Origin: Halomonas sp. A40-4
GTDB lineage: Bacteria; Pseudomonadota; Gammaproteobacteria; Pseudomonadales; Halomonadaceae
Length of the DNA: 64,000 bases
Direction: 5' to 3'
NCBI RefSeq assembly: GCF_015767635.1
Contig: NZ_CP065230.1
Location: 372,001 to 436,000 of the forward strand
In this document: piece after piece, positions 27,979 to 35,703 of the stretch
Position numbering within the stretch: the stretch's first letter is position 1
How the letters are laid out: each line of letters starts with the position of its first letter
Notes under the pieces: model-generated
Seen by the model: only the letters and a program-made list of their open reading frames with translations
Told to the model about the DNA's origin: nothing
Databases searched by the model: none
Position numbers and translations under genes: made by a program

Positions 27979-28263
27979 ATGTCCAGTGATCTAGCCCAAA
28001 AAATGCGAGAAATTCGTGAGGTCGAAACATCTGGCCGCGCAGAATTCGCGCAACTTATTGGTTTTAATAAAAAAACAGTTGAGAGTATCGAGCAGGCTGG
28101 ACGTGCCCCCAAAGGGGAAATGCTGCAAGCCATTTGCCAGCAATGGCCGAAGTACACGCTTTGGCTGATGACTGGTCAGACGGATGAGACGTGTGGCCAG
28201 GTAAGCCCCGAGTTAGAGAAGGCACGCCGGACGTTGAAGAAAACAGGGACGGATACCGACTAG
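27979..28263 (+). CDS. XRE-family repressor
   Basis: 94 aa from ATG 27979 (the upstream extension overlaps the operator region). N-terminal lambda-repressor-type HTH (AEFAQLIGFNKKTVESIEQAGRAP) and a short helical C-terminus. Divergent from the phage operon with a palindromic operator between them, so it is likely the immunity repressor. It lacks a LexA-like self-cleavage domain, so induction would not follow the classic RecA route. Confidence 0.8.
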   Translation: MSSDLAQKMREIREVETSGRAEFAQLIGFNKKTVESIEQAGRAPKGEMLQAICQQWPKYTLWLMTGQTDETCGQVSPELEKARRTLKKTGTDTD

Positions 28264-28305
28264 CCCAACGGGCTGTGTATAAATGGTTCCAGGGAGGAAG
28301 GCATT

Positions 28306-28371
28306 GTGGATAAGGGGAATAGGGAGCAAGGGCTGTGGAAGAAGCGAGAGAAGCATTTCACCAGATTTTGA
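28306..28371 (+). CDS. Possible 21-aa microprotein
   Basis: GTG at 28306 with a good ggaggaagg upstream opens a 21-codon frame (VDKGNREQGLWKKREKHF...). It overlaps the next small gene in another frame. Too short to judge; listed because the ribosome-binding site is good and translation could couple to the 41-aa gene. Confidence 0.2.
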   Translation: MDKGNREQGLWKKREKHFTRF

Positions 28372-28460
28372 AAATGGCGATCCTGTTTGGTGGGGTGGCC
28401 ATTTTTTATGTATGGGTTGAAAGTAAATTGATTAAAAAGTGGAAAAATAAACGAAAGTGA
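28335..28460 (+). CDS. 41-aa single-pass membrane microprotein
   Basis: GTG start at 28335 with gggag 8 bases upstream; stop at 28458-28460. Sequence: acidic amphipathic start (VEEAREAFHQIL), one membrane helix (MAILFGGVAIFYVWV) and a strongly basic tail (KLIKKWKNKRK). It sits between the repressor and the AT-rich cargo gene. The layout (acidic start, one helix, basic end) mimics a small coat or lysis-type protein, but no family is recognised. Confidence 0.45.
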   Translation: MEEAREAFHQILKMAILFGGVAIFYVWVESKLIKKWKNKRK

Positions 28461-28502
28461 TATTTATATATGGTAAATTTTATTTTTTAACAAGGGGTTT
28501 AT

Positions 28503-29411
28503 ATGAATGAGATTGTTAAGCTCATTAGTTCTTTATCTGTTTTGATAGCAGCTTTTGCTGGTTTAAACGCAATAAATAAATGGAAAGCCGAAAAGTTTGA
28601 CAAAGAAAAAATCCATTACATGGAAAGGTTTTATAATTCATTGATATCTTGTAAATCAAATTTCTATGATTTTAGAAAAGGAAACTTTGATGAAAACTGT
28701 TACATAGAGCAAATTCAAGAAGTGGTAAATTACGGCGGGAGCTTTGAGCAGGATGAGGAAGAGGAAATGCCATATGGACCTTTAGGTTATTTTATAAAAG
28801 ATAAGAAAGCTGGCTTTTCCAATATTAGAAAAAGCAATTACAAATCAAAAAACCTTTTAGAGAAGTACATGAAATTTTCAGGCGGTTATCCAGCTTTTTA
28901 TTACAATATATTCGATAGCTTAAAAAGGGAGTTGGAGAATTGTATATATAATGTAAGATTTAATTATAACAATAAGTTTGAAGATAGAGATTTGGATGCA
29001 GAGGTGAAGTTAAAAAGGTATTTTGATGAATCAAGCAATGCGCAGATATTTGATGTCCTCATGCTTCATAATGAATTTAGATCTATTGACGTAAATAGAT
29101 TGATAACTATAGATAGCTTTGATGATTTTTTTAAAAAGTTAGTCGTTCTGAGTGGTTTAGAAGTTAGGTTTGAACATTCGAGCGTTATTATGAAACCATT
29201 TAAATTCATGAAGATTTTTTATTTGAAGCATGATCTAAGAAGTAGTGTTATATTTGGTGTTGGTGATATTTTTTTATACATAGATGTAGACGGAAGTTTT
29301 GTTAGAAAAGAGGCGAATGGAAAAAAATTATCATGCTTCGAAAAGGATATAAGAAAAGGTTTGTTTAGGAGGGAGGTCTATTACATGAGTAAGCAGGTTT
29401 TTTTAGAATGA
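28503..29411 (+). CDS. Unrecognised membrane-anchored protein, AT-rich prophage cargo
   Basis: 302 aa, preceded by aagggg. An N-terminal membrane helix (about residues 5-25, LISSLSVLIAAFAGLNAI) leads into a cytosolic part rich in Lys, Phe, Tyr and Asn, with an acidic patch (EQDEEEEM near 82-89). Its base composition is far more AT-rich than the rest of the prophage and the chromosome, so it was acquired separately. I see no known domain. Position next to attR, outside the coat/replication operon and on the opposite strand, is typical for cargo ('moron') genes such as superinfection exclusion or anti-phage defence; this is inference only. Confidence 0.7.
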   Translation: MNEIVKLISSLSVLIAAFAGLNAINKWKAEKFDKEKIHYMERFYNSLISCKSNFYDFRKGNFDENCYIEQIQEVVNYGGSFEQDEEEEMPYGPLGYFIKDKKAGFSNIRKSNYKSKNLLEKYMKFSGGYPAFYYNIFDSLKRELENCIYNVRFNYNNKFEDRDLDAEVKLKRYFDESSNAQIFDVLMLHNEFRSIDVNRLITIDSFDDFFKKLVVLSGLEVRFEHSSVIMKPFKFMKIFYLKHDLRSSVIFGVGDIFLYIDVDGSFVRKEANGKKLSCFEKDIRKGLFRREVYYMSKQVFLE

Positions 29412-29739
29412 TTATTAAGTCAAGGGTTGCTTTAACTTTTGATTTAATTTTTTGGTAATATTTGCTGCGTTGACTTATTAAAAAAATACAAAAGGAAAAG
29501 ATGAGCGAATTTACTCTTGAGGTTATCTACGTTAAGACGAAGTATTGCTTAAGGAATCAAAGAGAATATATTTTATTTCAAATATTATTTAAGGGTGCAT
29601 AACAATCATAATAATGGAAAATTGGGGTTGAGAAAACTGTCCACGGAAGTATGCCAAAACATGCCAGAATAGATTTTAAGTTGCGGGTAACTATTTGATT
29701 TAGCAATTTTTATGCCGTATTGGTACATTATTTAAGAAT
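29412..29739. other. AT-rich segment between cargo gene and attR
   Basis: About 330 bases, very AT-rich. Holds a possible 33-aa gene (29501-29602) and, near 29651-29666, the word atgcca twice at exactly 10-bp spacing, which could be integrase arm-type sites on the right side. No terminator or larger frame seen. Confidence 0.5.
29501..29602 (+). CDS. Possible 33-aa protein
   Basis: ATG at 29501 has aaaggaaa immediately upstream and opens 33 codons (MSEFTLEVIYVKTKYC...). In such AT-rich DNA, where stops are frequent by chance, an intact frame with a good ribosome-binding site is mildly suggestive. No similarity recognised. Confidence 0.25.
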   Translation: MSEFTLEVIYVKTKYCLRNQREYILFQILFKGA

Positions 29740-29873
29740 CTTGTAATCAGTAGGTCCCGGGTTCGACTCCTGGTGTCGGCACCACTAAAAAGTGGTTTAG
29801 AAACAGCACGTTAAAGAATTTTAAAAGGCCGCCTTCTAGGGCGGTTTTTTTGTGGGTGTCTACAAAGTGTCCA
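29740..29873. repeat. attR: direct repeat at the right prophage border
   Basis: 134 bases matching 18875-19007 (2 substitutions, 1 extra A). It holds the 3' half of the original tRNA-Thr (to 29784) and its terminator (stem gccgcc 29828-29833 with ggcggt 29840-29845, then T run). The displaced tRNA fragment has no promoter or 5' half and is not functional. Confidence 0.93.
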
Positions 29874-29933
29874 CAGCGTAGACATTGCCAATGGGATGGC
29901 TTGGCGGCTTGTTTCATCCGCCCGTTGGTGTGA

Positions 29934-31070
29934 TCAATACCCCGTCATCTCCAGATAGCCAACCCCGACATTTTCCTGCGTTTCTGCCTGGCGAACCACG
30001 ACATCGCCTTCCCAGTAGGGTACCGAAGTGGGCATCCAGCGATTGGGGTGGCGTGCCTCTACGATAAGTTGTAACCCAGCATCGGGCAGCGTGAGCGACC
30101 AGCGCGTAGGGATGTCTCGGTTGGCTACGGTCTGGGTTTCCAGCGGCGTCAGCGTGACGCGGTCGGCGCCGATGAGCTGGGTCTGCCCATCCACCGAGAT
30201 TAAATGGGCAAAGACATAGTCGCCCCCGGCTTCGCCGCCGCCTCTTAACCGATAGGCCATCAGCTTGCGCCCATCGTCCAGGTGCAGCGAAAACCAGTCC
30301 CAGCCGGTTTGTTCCTGGGAGAGCAATTGGCTGCTCCATTCGCGGTCCAGCCAGCCTTGGCCGCTGACCTCGCGGGTTTCGCCGCTGAGCGTGACACGGC
30401 CGGTGATGCTTAAAAACGGCTGGCTGTAGTAGCGTGATCCCTGACCCTCGACGGTTTTCGCATTAAACCCATTTTCTCCGTGCCAGACCAATGGGCCTTG
30501 AGCGCTGAGGGTAAGCGTGTAACCGAACCGGTCTGCGCCCTCACCGCTGTAGGCTTGTAGCGTAAAATCCTCGAAGTTGGCGCCGGGCGGGCTTTCGAGT
30601 AACCAGTCATCAATCCAGGCCTGAAACGGCGCAGCTTCGGCGCCTGCCTGCCCATTGGTGTGTTCACTGTGGCTGCGCGCAAAGCGCTCGGCGGCAACGT
30701 GCGTTTCTCCCCGGGAAATCCCCAGGTGCGCCATCCATACCTGGTCGGCTGCCCATGGCGACGGCGCAGGGCGCTCGTCAGGGGGTGTCAGCGCTTGGCG
30801 AAACAGCGTCCATTGAAGGCCGAGCGGCTCGCCCTTGTCGTCTTCAAGATTGGCGGTCAGGTACCACCATTCGATGCGGTAGTCGGGGTGCGACCCGTGA
30901 TCCCGGGGGAAGCTCAATGGCGTGGACGCATCCGCCTGAGCAAATTCCTCCGCGTTTTCACCCAGACCCGCAAACCCCTGGGGCGCCGCATCGGAAGGGG
31001 ATTCCTGGCAGCCGATGAGGGTGGCACATGCCATCGCCACGAGCGCAGTCGATAACCGGAAATAATTCAT
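29934..31070 (-). CDS. AttH/CrtC-type lipocalin-like lipoprotein
   Basis: 378 aa from ATG 31070, which overlaps the permease stop (ATGA). Lipobox ATLIGC puts the lipidated Cys at about residue 20. The mature part has the AttH/hydroxyneurosporene-synthase (CrtC) signatures RIEWWYLTANL near 64 and GQGWLDREWSSQ near 260, followed by WDWFSLHLDDGRKLMAYRLR. The fold is two lipocalin-like barrels. Although CrtC hydrates carotenoids, AttH-type lipoproteins encoded with FtsX-type ABC exporters probably handle lipids or lipoproteins at the cell envelope; the substrate is unknown. Confidence 0.85.
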   Translation of the reverse strand: MNYFRLSTALVAMACATLIGCQESPSDAAPQGFAGLGENAEEFAQADASTPLSFPRDHGSHPDYRIEWWYLTANLEDDKGEPLGLQWTLFRQALTPPDERPAPSPWAADQVWMAHLGISRGETHVAAERFARSHSEHTNGQAGAEAAPFQAWIDDWLLESPPGANFEDFTLQAYSGEGADRFGYTLTLSAQGPLVWHGENGFNAKTVEGQGSRYYSQPFLSITGRVTLSGETREVSGQGWLDREWSSQLLSQEQTGWDWFSLHLDDGRKLMAYRLRGGGEAGGDYVFAHLISVDGQTQLIGADRVTLTPLETQTVANRDIPTRWSLTLPDAGLQLIVEARHPNRWMPTSVPYWEGDVVVRQAETQENVGVGYLEMTGY

Positions 31071-33616
31071 GTGGCCCCCTGGTTTAGCATCGCCTGGGGA
31101 GAGGTACGCCACAGCTGAATTGATGGCAGGGCGGCGGCGGCCAAGGCCACGCCCAACGCGGTGATCAGCGTGATGAGTATGTCCCATGGGAAAAGGTAGA
31201 GCGGTAGCCGCCAGCCAAATGCCGCAACGTTGATGATTGCCACGAGCGTCCAGGTGATGGCAATGCCCAGCGGAATCGCCACCACCCCGGTAAACAGTGC
31301 CAGCCCGCCGAGTTGAAAAAGCGGCAGGAAGGTCAGCGTTTTGCGCGGCACGCCGAGTGCCCATAGCGAAGCCAGCTGGCGCCGTCGTTCTCGCGCCTGG
31401 GCCAGCAACGTGGCGAGCAGCGCTAATGCCGCCACGCCCAGGGTGAGACCATTCAATGCGCGGGTGATGGTAAAGGTGCGTTCGAAAATTTGCGTCGCCA
31501 GCCGTTTGATTTCCTGTTGATCGACCATCGCCTCCGTGGATACGTCAAAGCGATCAGTCATTGCCTGTCGCAATGCCTGGCGGTCGGCGCGGTCGTTGAC
31601 CACCAGCCCTATCGAGGCAACTTCGCCGCCGAAGCGTTGAATCAGCACTTCGGTGGGTACCAGGATCTGCTGGCGTGGGTTGCCGTAGTCAGGGTAAACC
31701 GCGGCAATCTCAAATGGCCTCGCCCCTTGCGGGGTATCCAGCGTGACCGCGTCACCCGGTACGAGTTGTTGTGCCACGGCCATCTGCTCGTTGATAAACA
31801 CGCTATTCGCCGATAACGCTGCCCATGCAGTGGGTCTTCCTTCGGTTGTATCAAGCAGCGGCCAGCGGTCGGTGATGGTGGGTGCAGGGGTAATGCCGAA
31901 CAGCGCAATGCGCTTGCGGGTACCCTGTTCTTGTGCGTCGTCCATCGCCAGCAGGTCGACGCTGCCGCGAGCGGTGGGCAGTGTTTCAGCAACGTCAGGT
32001 CGCGCATCGAGCCAATCCAGCATGGGTGCCAAGGTCGATGGCGAGGCATTGACATATAACGGGGCGGCCAACCGTTGGTCCAGCCAGTCCAGGAAGGTAA
32101 GGCGAAAGCCACCGACCATGCTGCTGACGCCCAGGTTGGTGGCAAGCGCAATCAGCAACGCCATCATGGCCAGGGAAAGTCGCGGCAGCTGTAGCTGAAT
32201 ATCGGCGACCGCCCAGTGGGCAAGCGGGTGACGGCGGAGCCATCGCTGCAGGAGATGGAGCACCCCATTTATCAGCGGCGGCAGGCATAGCGCGCTGCTC
32301 AGCAGTAGCGCGGCAACAAACCCAAAGCTTATCAGCACACCCTGGCCGGGCGGCAGTAGACTAAGCCACAGTACTAACCCCAAGGCGAGAACGGCCACCG
32401 CGGCGGCACCCAGTGTCATGCGGTTTAGCTGGCGCTGGTAGGCTAGTCGCCATGCCTGGGATTGGCCCAGTGCCAACACATTGAGGCGAGCCGCCCGCCA
32501 AAGCACACCGCTGCCCGCCAGCAGCAGGCCGCCGAAGGTAATCGCCAGGCTGCCCACCCAGTAGTGCCACGGCAGCACCAGGCTGCGATTGACGTCGGCT
32601 TGATAAAGTGACGACAGCGTCGTGGCGACATCAGGGAGTAGCTGGCCTGCCAGCCAAATGCCGCTGGCGAGCCCAAGCGCTGCGCCCAGGACGCCGAATA
32701 CCAGCAATTCAAGCAGAATGGCCATGACGAGCGTGGCGGCGGGGACGCCCAGGGCGCGCAGCGTTCTTAGTGTGGTGAGGCGCTGTTCCATGGCAAGTCC
32801 CAGTGCGGCCTGGACGATAAACAGGCCGACGACTAATGACAGCAGTGCCAGGGCGGTGAGGTTGAGATGGAAGCTTTCGGTGAGCTGCTCTGGGGATGCC
32901 AGTGTAGCGGCGCGGGTGAGCCGATAGCCTTCGGGCGCTGTGGATAGCGCACCCGGGGCGGTGACCAGTTGGCTCAAGGTGTTATCGCGGTCTAGCAAGA
33001 GGGCGGCTGCGGCGATGTCCATCACCAGGGTGTTCGGCGGAAGGTCGGTGCGCAGCGCCAGTGGCGGAAGGCGCTGGCCGCTATCTTCAATACTATCTCC
33101 AGCTCTGTCTTCAGCACTATCTCCAGCTCTGTCTCCAGCACTATCGACAGCAGGTGTCATGCCTGGCGCCTGCTGTCGAGAAAGCCCCAGCAAGTCGAGC
33201 GTGTCGGGAGCGAGCCGGGTTTGCCAGGGTGGCGTGATAAAGGCCGTTAACGCGGCACCGCTGGCGCCCAGCGTGTTGCTGCTTGGCAAGGTGAGCGGCT
33301 CAATGCCGACGATGGTCAGGCGTTCCCCATCGATTTCCAGGGTGCCTTCCAGTATCGGAGAGACGGGGAAGCCTTCTCGACGCAGTCTCAGGTAGTCCTC
33401 GCGGGTGAGTGGTTGGCCATCGCGCCGCGACAGCTCGTCAAGGTTGGCACTGAACAGTGCATTGGCACGGGCATAGCTGTCCTTGGCGGTGGCGTTAACG
33501 GCCTGGACGCTGCTCCACAGGGCGCTTGCGACCCACAGACCCAGCAATAGCATGGCTAGCTGCCCTGGATGGCGCCGGTAGTGGGCCAGTAATGTCGCCA
33601 GCACGCGCAGGATCAT
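31067..33616 (-). CDS. FtsX-type ABC transporter permease (YbbP/AttFG-like)
   Basis: 849 aa with an N-terminal membrane segment, a large periplasmic part, a block of three helices (about 255-370), more central helices (about 395-475), a second periplasmic part, and a last block of helices (about 715-845). This is the duplicated FtsX layout of YbbP-like 10-TM permeases. Starts in the ATPase stop (ATGA) and ends in the lipoprotein start. A low-complexity insertion of DSAGDRAGDS-type repeats lies near residue 160 in the first periplasmic part. Likely a mechanotransmission exporter working with the AttH-like lipoprotein. Confidence 0.88.
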   Translation of the reverse strand: MILRVLATLLAHYRRHPGQLAMLLLGLWVASALWSSVQAVNATAKDSYARANALFSANLDELSRRDGQPLTREDYLRLRREGFPVSPILEGTLEIDGERLTIVGIEPLTLPSSNTLGASGAALTAFITPPWQTRLAPDTLDLLGLSRQQAPGMTPAVDSAGDRAGDSAEDRAGDSIEDSGQRLPPLALRTDLPPNTLVMDIAAAALLLDRDNTLSQLVTAPGALSTAPEGYRLTRAATLASPEQLTESFHLNLTALALLSLVVGLFIVQAALGLAMEQRLTTLRTLRALGVPAATLVMAILLELLVFGVLGAALGLASGIWLAGQLLPDVATTLSSLYQADVNRSLVLPWHYWVGSLAITFGGLLLAGSGVLWRAARLNVLALGQSQAWRLAYQRQLNRMTLGAAAVAVLALGLVLWLSLLPPGQGVLISFGFVAALLLSSALCLPPLINGVLHLLQRWLRRHPLAHWAVADIQLQLPRLSLAMMALLIALATNLGVSSMVGGFRLTFLDWLDQRLAAPLYVNASPSTLAPMLDWLDARPDVAETLPTARGSVDLLAMDDAQEQGTRKRIALFGITPAPTITDRWPLLDTTEGRPTAWAALSANSVFINEQMAVAQQLVPGDAVTLDTPQGARPFEIAAVYPDYGNPRQQILVPTEVLIQRFGGEVASIGLVVNDRADRQALRQAMTDRFDVSTEAMVDQQEIKRLATQIFERTFTITRALNGLTLGVAALALLATLLAQARERRRQLASLWALGVPRKTLTFLPLFQLGGLALFTGVVAIPLGIAITWTLVAIINVAAFGWRLPLYLFPWDILITLITALGVALAAAALPSIQLWRTSPQAMLNQGAT
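33081..33155. repeat. Tandem repeat inside the permease gene
   Basis: Degenerate units of 15-18 bp (ctatctccagctctgtct...) in frame, coding for D-S-A-G-D-R/S-A-E-D-type acidic repeats on the minus strand. Probably arose by slippage in a periplasmic loop. Confidence 0.75.
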
Positions 33617-34278
33617 GAAGCGTTATCCTCCAGGCGCCCCAGGTGGAGGTGTACCAGGCGGTCGAGCGGTGCTGCGACGCGAGCGCTGTGCGTCACCATC
33701 AATAACGCACAGCGCGTCTCTTTCACCAGATCGAGCAATAGCCCGAGGACCGTATCCGCGCTTTGCTCGTCCAGGTTGCCGGTGGGCTCATCCGCTAGCA
33801 ACAGGCGGGGACGAGCGGCCAGCGCGCGACCAATCGCCAGACGCTGCTGTTGGCCACCCGACAGCTGCTCGGGATAGTAGGCCTCGCGACCGGAAAGCCC
33901 CAGACGCGCCATCAGGTGGGCAGTCCATTCTGCGTCCTCGCGGTCTGCCAGGCGCGCCTGGAGTCGCAGGTTATCGATGACGCTCAGGCTGGGCACCAGA
34001 TGGAACTGCTGAAACACGAGCCCCAGCGACTGGCGACGCAGTCTGGCGCGAGCAGGCTCATCCAGGGAGGAGAGCGCATGACCGTCAATGCAGATCTCGC
34101 CGTCACTGGGCAAATCCAGGCCTGCCGCCAAATGCAGCAGCGTGGATTTGCCACTGCCCGATTCGCCCATCAAGGCCAGGCTATCGCCCTGTTGGAGCGT
34201 CAGGTTGATACCGTTGAGGACTGGCAATGTCCCCTGCGGGGTGCTGAAGGTTTTGTGTACCTGATGCAGGACCAGCAT
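33613..34278 (-). CDS. ABC transporter ATPase (YbbA/LolD/MacB type)
   Basis: 221 aa from ATG 34278 (aggag upstream). Walker A GESGSGKSTLL, signature LSGGQQQRLAIGRAL, Walker B LLLADEPTGNLDE, and H-loop VTHSARVA: the LolD/MacB/YbbA subgroup that partners FtsX-type permeases. First gene of the three-gene operon ATPase-permease-lipoprotein. Confidence 0.93.
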   Translation of the reverse strand: MLVLHQVHKTFSTPQGTLPVLNGINLTLQQGDSLALMGESGSGKSTLLHLAAGLDLPSDGEICIDGHALSSLDEPARARLRRQSLGLVFQQFHLVPSLSVIDNLRLQARLADREDAEWTAHLMARLGLSGREAYYPEQLSGGQQQRLAIGRALAARPRLLLADEPTGNLDEQSADTVLGLLLDLVKETRCALLMVTHSARVAAPLDRLVHLHLGRLEDNAS

Positions 34279-34409
34279 GGGGTCTCCTGTTGCCCGCAAA
34301 ACGATGGGTTATAAAGTATACAGATATTTTACTTGTAGTTTATATTGTATCGATTTTGTAATGGATAGGCTGAAAACTACCGGTGCGTGTGGGGGTGGTA
34401 GGTACTGTC

Positions 34410-34437
34410 TTGAATGGGCTGAATCGGACTGTATACA
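34410..34437 (+). promoter_or_regulatory. Candidate promoter of ectD
   Basis: TTGAAT (34410-34415), 16-bp spacer, TATACA (34432-34437). Transcription would start around 34444, right at the edge of the folded element at 34447-34531 and about 168 bases before the ectD ATG. It lies after a very AT-rich stretch (34310-34360). No other -35/-10 pair between here and ectD is better. Confidence 0.5.
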
Positions 34438-34446
34438 CTGTAAGAC

Positions 34447-34531
34447 CTTCCCTGGATGTACAGGCGCAAAAGAGTGAATTTTTTTCACGTAACCCATGTT
34501 ATGGGGTGCGCATGTACGACTTGCAGGGAAG
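34447..34531 (+). promoter_or_regulatory. Strongly folded leader element upstream of ectD
   Basis: Outer stem: cttccctg (34447-34454) with cagggaag (34524-34531), then, past an internal loop, gtacaggcgc (34458-34467) with gcgcatgtac (34508-34517), one mismatch. Inside are two hairpins: gtgaa/ttcac (34474-34488) with a T loop, and cccat/atggg (34493-34505) with loop gtt. Together this is a three-way-junction-like fold of 85 bases immediately after the predicted transcription start. It may act as a cis-regulatory RNA or mRNA stabiliser; no known riboswitch class recognised. Confidence 0.5.
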
Positions 34532-34611
34532 CTGAGGTTGTCTACCTTGTGCACTGCAAGATGAGTTACCTGAAATTGATCTGAAATTTAATCATACAAG
34601 GAGTGGATTAG

Positions 34612-35607
34612 ATGACAGTCAGCAACACACCTCTCAATGTTGTTAACACACACAAGCAATATAGCGAAATGACAGACATGCCGTCTGCTCAGTTTTCGAT
34701 GGTCAAGGATCCCTATCCATCGCGGCTGGCTAACGCCCCAGCGTCACTCTGGCAACCGCGCCAGGAGTCAGTGGTGAAAGGTCGGCACTTGTCTGGCCCT
34801 CTCAGCCAGGCGCAACTCGACGAGTTCGAACGCAAAGGGTTTCTGTTTATCCCTGACCTGATCGTCGGTTCAGAGCTTGATGAGCTGCGTCGGGAGTTGC
34901 GGGCACTAATGAATCATGATGCCTATCGGGATAAACCGTATAGCGTTACCGAGCCGGAAAGTCAGGAGATCCGTTCGCTGTTTGCCGTGCATCTTCTCTC
35001 GCAGCGCATGGGTGAGCTCGCCCGGGATGAGCGCCTGGCGGGGGCTGCGCGGCAACTGATCGGCGCCGAGCCCTATGTGCATCAGTCGCGCATCAATTAT
35101 AAGCCTGGGTTTGCCGGCAAAGGTTTCAACTGGCACTCCGACTTTGAAACCTGGCACGCTGAAGACGGGATGCCCAACATGCATGCCGTGAGCGCCTCAC
35201 TGATTCTGACAGAAAACCACGAATTTAATGGCCCTTTGATGTTGATCCCAGGGTCGCACAAGAAATTCGTGCCGTGTCTGGGGGAAACGCCAGGAGACAA
35301 CTACAAAAGCTCACTTAAAGCGCAGGAAGTTGGCGTGCCAAGCAAAGAAGCACTGACGGAACTGGTCGCCGAGCATGGTATTGAGGCGCCCAAGGGTCAG
35401 GCAGGTGGCCTGTTGCTGTTTGACTGCAACACGCTGCATGCTTCCAATGCCAACCTGTCGCCAGATCCGCGCAGCAACGTTTTTTTTGTGTTTAACCGTC
35501 CGGATAACCGTTGCCGCGAGCCTTATGCAGCACCAGCATCGCGTCCTGGCTTTCTTGCCCACGAACCTGATGACGACGTCCAGTCGTTAACAGCGCCATC
35601 CCGGTAA
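34612..35607 (+). CDS. ectD: Ectoine hydroxylase
   Basis: 331-aa Fe(II)/2-oxoglutarate dioxygenase that turns ectoine into 5-hydroxyectoine, a compatible solute for salt and heat stress. Seen: the EctD signature FNWHSDFETWHAEDGMP (about 181-197) with iron ligands His and Asp, and the distal iron His in FDCNTLHASN; RINYKPG precedes the signature. aaggagtgg lies before the ATG. The gene is alone; ectABC are not nearby, as is common when ectD is unlinked. Strong marker for a halophile. Confidence 0.96.
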   Translation: MTVSNTPLNVVNTHKQYSEMTDMPSAQFSMVKDPYPSRLANAPASLWQPRQESVVKGRHLSGPLSQAQLDEFERKGFLFIPDLIVGSELDELRRELRALMNHDAYRDKPYSVTEPESQEIRSLFAVHLLSQRMGELARDERLAGAARQLIGAEPYVHQSRINYKPGFAGKGFNWHSDFETWHAEDGMPNMHAVSASLILTENHEFNGPLMLIPGSHKKFVPCLGETPGDNYKSSLKAQEVGVPSKEALTELVAEHGIEAPKGQAGGLLLFDCNTLHASNANLSPDPRSNVFFVFNRPDNRCREPYAAPASRPGFLAHEPDDDVQSLTAPSR

Positions 35608-35703
35608 ATTAACCCGGTAACCACTCAGGTGTGGAACAATCGCATGGCTGGGGTAGACTGGTGCGCTTGCTACTGTGTGTGCATCATAAGGAGTCACCCC
35701 ATC

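Noticed and set aside
29885..30067. Short plus-strand frame at the right prophage border
   Set aside because: Antisense to the end of the AttH-like gene and rich in Pro/Arg; no ribosome-binding site.
31071..31364. N-terminal extension of the AttH-like protein
   Set aside because: The extra 98 residues are antisense-like Arg/His/Gly-rich and overlap the permease; the lipoprotein signal peptide and ATGA overlap fix the start at 31070.
34300..34400. Small frames in the region between the ABC operon and ectD
   Set aside because: Very AT-rich at first, then GC-rich with no ribosome-binding site; the region is better explained as promoter and leader.
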